DNA from: Cyanophora paradoxa
Taxonomy: Eukaryota; Glaucocystophyceae; Cyanophorales; Cyanophoraceae
NCBI GenBank assembly: GCA_004431415.1
Contig: QPMI01000452.1
Location: 310,001 to 374,000, forward strand
Direction: 5' to 3'
Length of the DNA: 64,000 nt
Shown here: positions 62,408 through 64,000 of the stretch, in pieces
How positions within the stretch are numbered: the first letter of the stretch is position 1
Layout: each line of letters begins with the position of its first letter
Position numbers and translations under genes: made by a program
Notes under the pieces: model-generated
What the model was told of the DNA's origin: nothing
Seen by the model: only the letters and a program-made list of their open reading frames with translations
Databases searched by the model: none

Positions 62408-63793
62408 ATGCCAGCAACTGGAAGAATAGTTAGGAGAACCACTGAGCAACTGCAAGGTAACCTATTGCCCATCACAGTTCCAAAGGAGGAAAAGGGAGAA
62501 TCTCGAATTGTTAAAAAGTCAGAGATGAAAGAGCTTGTCCCAGTAGAGATTCCAGTTGCTATTGCAGTGAAAGAAACCAGCAAGATTGCCAAGAGATTCT
62601 ATGATGTGAGAACTGGTTACAAAGGGCTTCAAGCTATGAGGGCTGAGTTACCTGATGAATCCTATAAGCAGTTGCAAGAGTTCTATAAAAAACAGGAAGT
62701 TGTTCAGATCAATGCACCTGCTATATCTAGAAAGAGAGATCCCATGGTTCCAATAAGGCAACCCCTTGATACCTATGTGATTGATTTGCTCTTTTTCCCA
62801 GCTTATAAGAAACAAAACAATGGCTATGATACCTTTATGACTGCAATGGAATCCACACTGAGAACTGGGTATATCATACCTATAAGGGATAAATCAGCTC
62901 TCACTACATTAGCTGCATTTAAACAGCTTGAGATGAGAGTGGCAAGACCCATAGTAAAGGTTCAATCAGATGCTGGGAGTGAGTTCCAAAATCGAATATT
63001 CCAGGAGTATTTATCTAGTAAATTCATAGAACACCAAGTGAGTGGAACTGCTGACCACAGGAGCCAAGGTCGAATTGAAGCCTTTAACAAGCAGATTAAG
63101 AGACTGATCACAAACTACTGCATAGCCAATAATACAGCTAGATTCTTTGATGTGTTAGGTGATATTGAGTATAATTACAATAATACAGTCCACTCAGCTA
63201 CTAAGATGAAGCCAGGCGAAACTACAGAGGAGCATTATAGGTATATAGTGGGATTAGAAGATGAGAGATTCAAGAAATCAATAGCTTATCTTGATACCAT
63301 GCAGCCTGGCATGTTTGTTAGAGTGAAAGTTGAGAAGAACCCCTTTGCCAAACAGGGTAACAATTGGTCTAGGATGGTTTACACTGTTGATAGTAGGGAA
63401 GGCTTTAAGTTTAAGCTAAGGAGTCCCACTGGAGAGATCATAGATAACAGATTTGCATTCCATGAGCTGTTGCCTGTGAATGCAGTTGAGTATCTGGAAA
63501 CACCTACAGTGGATGCCTTGGAGCAAGCTAAAGAGGAAGCTAGGGTTGATGCTGCTATAAGGAGAGAAGGCATAGAAGCTGCTAATGAAGTCCCAGATAA
63601 GCCTTTGATAGAGGCTAGAAAGGAGAAGACTGGCAAAGTTAATAGGGAACTCAAAAAGCTCACCATAGCAGGGACACAGAAACTTTCAGAAGTGAATAGC
63701 CAGAGATGGTATAATGACTTTCAGACTACTAAGGAGTCATATACAGTCCCTAAACCTCAGAGAACACTAAGAGAAAGGACCAAAACTAGCTAG
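62408..63793 (+). CDS. Virus 2 retroviral-type (rve) integrase
   Basis: 461 residues, intact, starting 4 bases after the polymerase stop. An N-terminal region with RFYDVRTGYKGLQAMRAELP is followed by the catalytic core: TYVIDLLFF (Asp), VQSDAGSEFQNRIF (Asp), RSQGRIEAFNKQIKRLI (Glu), so the DDE triad is complete. The C-terminal part is SH3-like/basic (MFVRVKVEKNPFAKQGNNWS) with a Lys-rich tail sharing NRELKKLTIAGTQKL with the end of the virus 1 integrase (YRELKKLEIAGEPKL). It catalyses insertion of the virus into host DNA and is usually close to an element end. Confidence 0.9.
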   Translation: MPATGRIVRRTTEQLQGNLLPITVPKEEKGESRIVKKSEMKELVPVEIPVAIAVKETSKIAKRFYDVRTGYKGLQAMRAELPDESYKQLQEFYKKQEVVQINAPAISRKRDPMVPIRQPLDTYVIDLLFFPAYKKQNNGYDTFMTAMESTLRTGYIIPIRDKSALTTLAAFKQLEMRVARPIVKVQSDAGSEFQNRIFQEYLSSKFIEHQVSGTADHRSQGRIEAFNKQIKRLITNYCIANNTARFFDVLGDIEYNYNNTVHSATKMKPGETTEEHYRYIVGLEDERFKKSIAYLDTMQPGMFVRVKVEKNPFAKQGNNWSRMVYTVDSREGFKFKLRSPTGEIIDNRFAFHELLPVNAVEYLETPTVDALEQAKEEARVDAAIRREGIEAANEVPDKPLIEARKEKTGKVNRELKKLTIAGTQKLSEVNSQRWYNDFQTTKESYTVPKPQRTLRERTKTS

Positions 63794-64000
63794 TTTGCTA
63801 GCCGAAAACTCGTTTTTTCCAAATATATGTATGACTGATATACATATATGCATATGATATACACATTGTCTTGTAGATCTTTTCAAGCGCTTCACAGCGA
63901 TATGCAGAACGTTGCGATTTGATAATCTGGTGATGAGATACAAGCGTTTGAAGATGCCGATTATCGATTTTTCGAGATTTCGGAATGATGCATCATAATG
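63794..64000. other. AT-rich sequence after the integrase, with a hairpin
   Basis: A perfect 10-bp stem ATATATGTAT/ATACATATAT with a 7-nt loop lies at 63823-63849, 30 bases after the integrase stop. It may act in 3' end formation or belong to the element end. No gene; the end of virus 2 is not visible in the window. Confidence 0.5.

Noticed and set aside
33000-64000. Terminal inverted repeats bounding virus 1 or virus 2
   Set aside because: By eye the 63.8-64.0 kb sequence does not match the 38.8-40 kb or 33 kb regions in inverse orientation. The end of virus 2 may lie beyond the window.

Overview
The window looks like a chromosome segment of a GC-rich, intron-containing microalga or related protist, with two integrated eukaryotic DNA viruses of the Polinton / polinton-like virus (PLV) / mavirus type at its right end. 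The eukaryotic assignment rests on short GT-AG and GC-AG introns that can be placed by protein continuity, LRR, SAM, TIR and RING domains, dispersed gene fragments, and a tRNA-derived SINE with a poly(A) tail and an 11-bp target-site duplication. The host species cannot be named from this sequence.

Left part (1-31.7 kb, very GC-rich). A segment of about 7.58 kb occurs nearly three times in tandem (1-7587, 7588-15161, 15162-21427). Each unit carries, on the minus strand, an LRR-SAM-TIR gene. Its TIR domain, once six short introns are removed, resembles the NAD-cleaving TIR of animal SARM1 and keeps the catalytic glutamate. Each unit also holds the 3' part of an LRR-coiled-coil-RING gene on the minus strand and a broken plus-strand gene. 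The LRR-coiled-coil-RING gene is full length only where unit 3 runs into unique sequence (21070-22323), and a clean paralogue lies at 24977-26185. The same LRR sensor is thus joined to two different outputs, TIR and RING, which looks like a small innate-immunity cluster. The plus-strand gene is most complete at 27074-31643.

Middle (31.7-33.4 kb): GC falls. There is a small spliced gene for a basic/coiled-coil Gln-Ala protein, then a CTAACCGC-rich repeat patch.

Virus 1 (33.4-38.8 kb) is compact. It has a penton-type minor capsid protein, a double-jelly-roll-type major capsid protein, a packaging ATPase, an AT-hook protein, a retroviral-type integrase and a few unknowns, but no polymerase, primase or helicase. 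Its capsid and ATPase frames are intact; its integrase has an in-frame TGA. A 73-nt near-perfect palindrome, AT-rich iterons and the SINE follow.

Virus 2 (about 39.2-64 kb, right end not seen) is AT-richer and much larger. It encodes an AdoMet decarboxylase (SpeD) homologue, a zinc-ribbon protein, a fibre cassette with phage-like His-x-His repeats and C1q-like heads, a patatin-discoidin protein, two minor capsid proteins, a major capsid protein, a packaging ATPase, AT-hook proteins, a primase-SF3 helicase, a GIY-YIG nuclease, a protein-primed-type DNA polymerase B and an integrase. Most of its long genes carry one or more single-base frameshifts while the protein signal continues in another frame. 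That means either consensus errors in homopolymers or a recently decaying provirus. A shared A/T-rich motif (about TWATWAAAGA) just before many start codons and two copies of a 24-bp inverted-repeat hairpin suggest its own regulatory signals.
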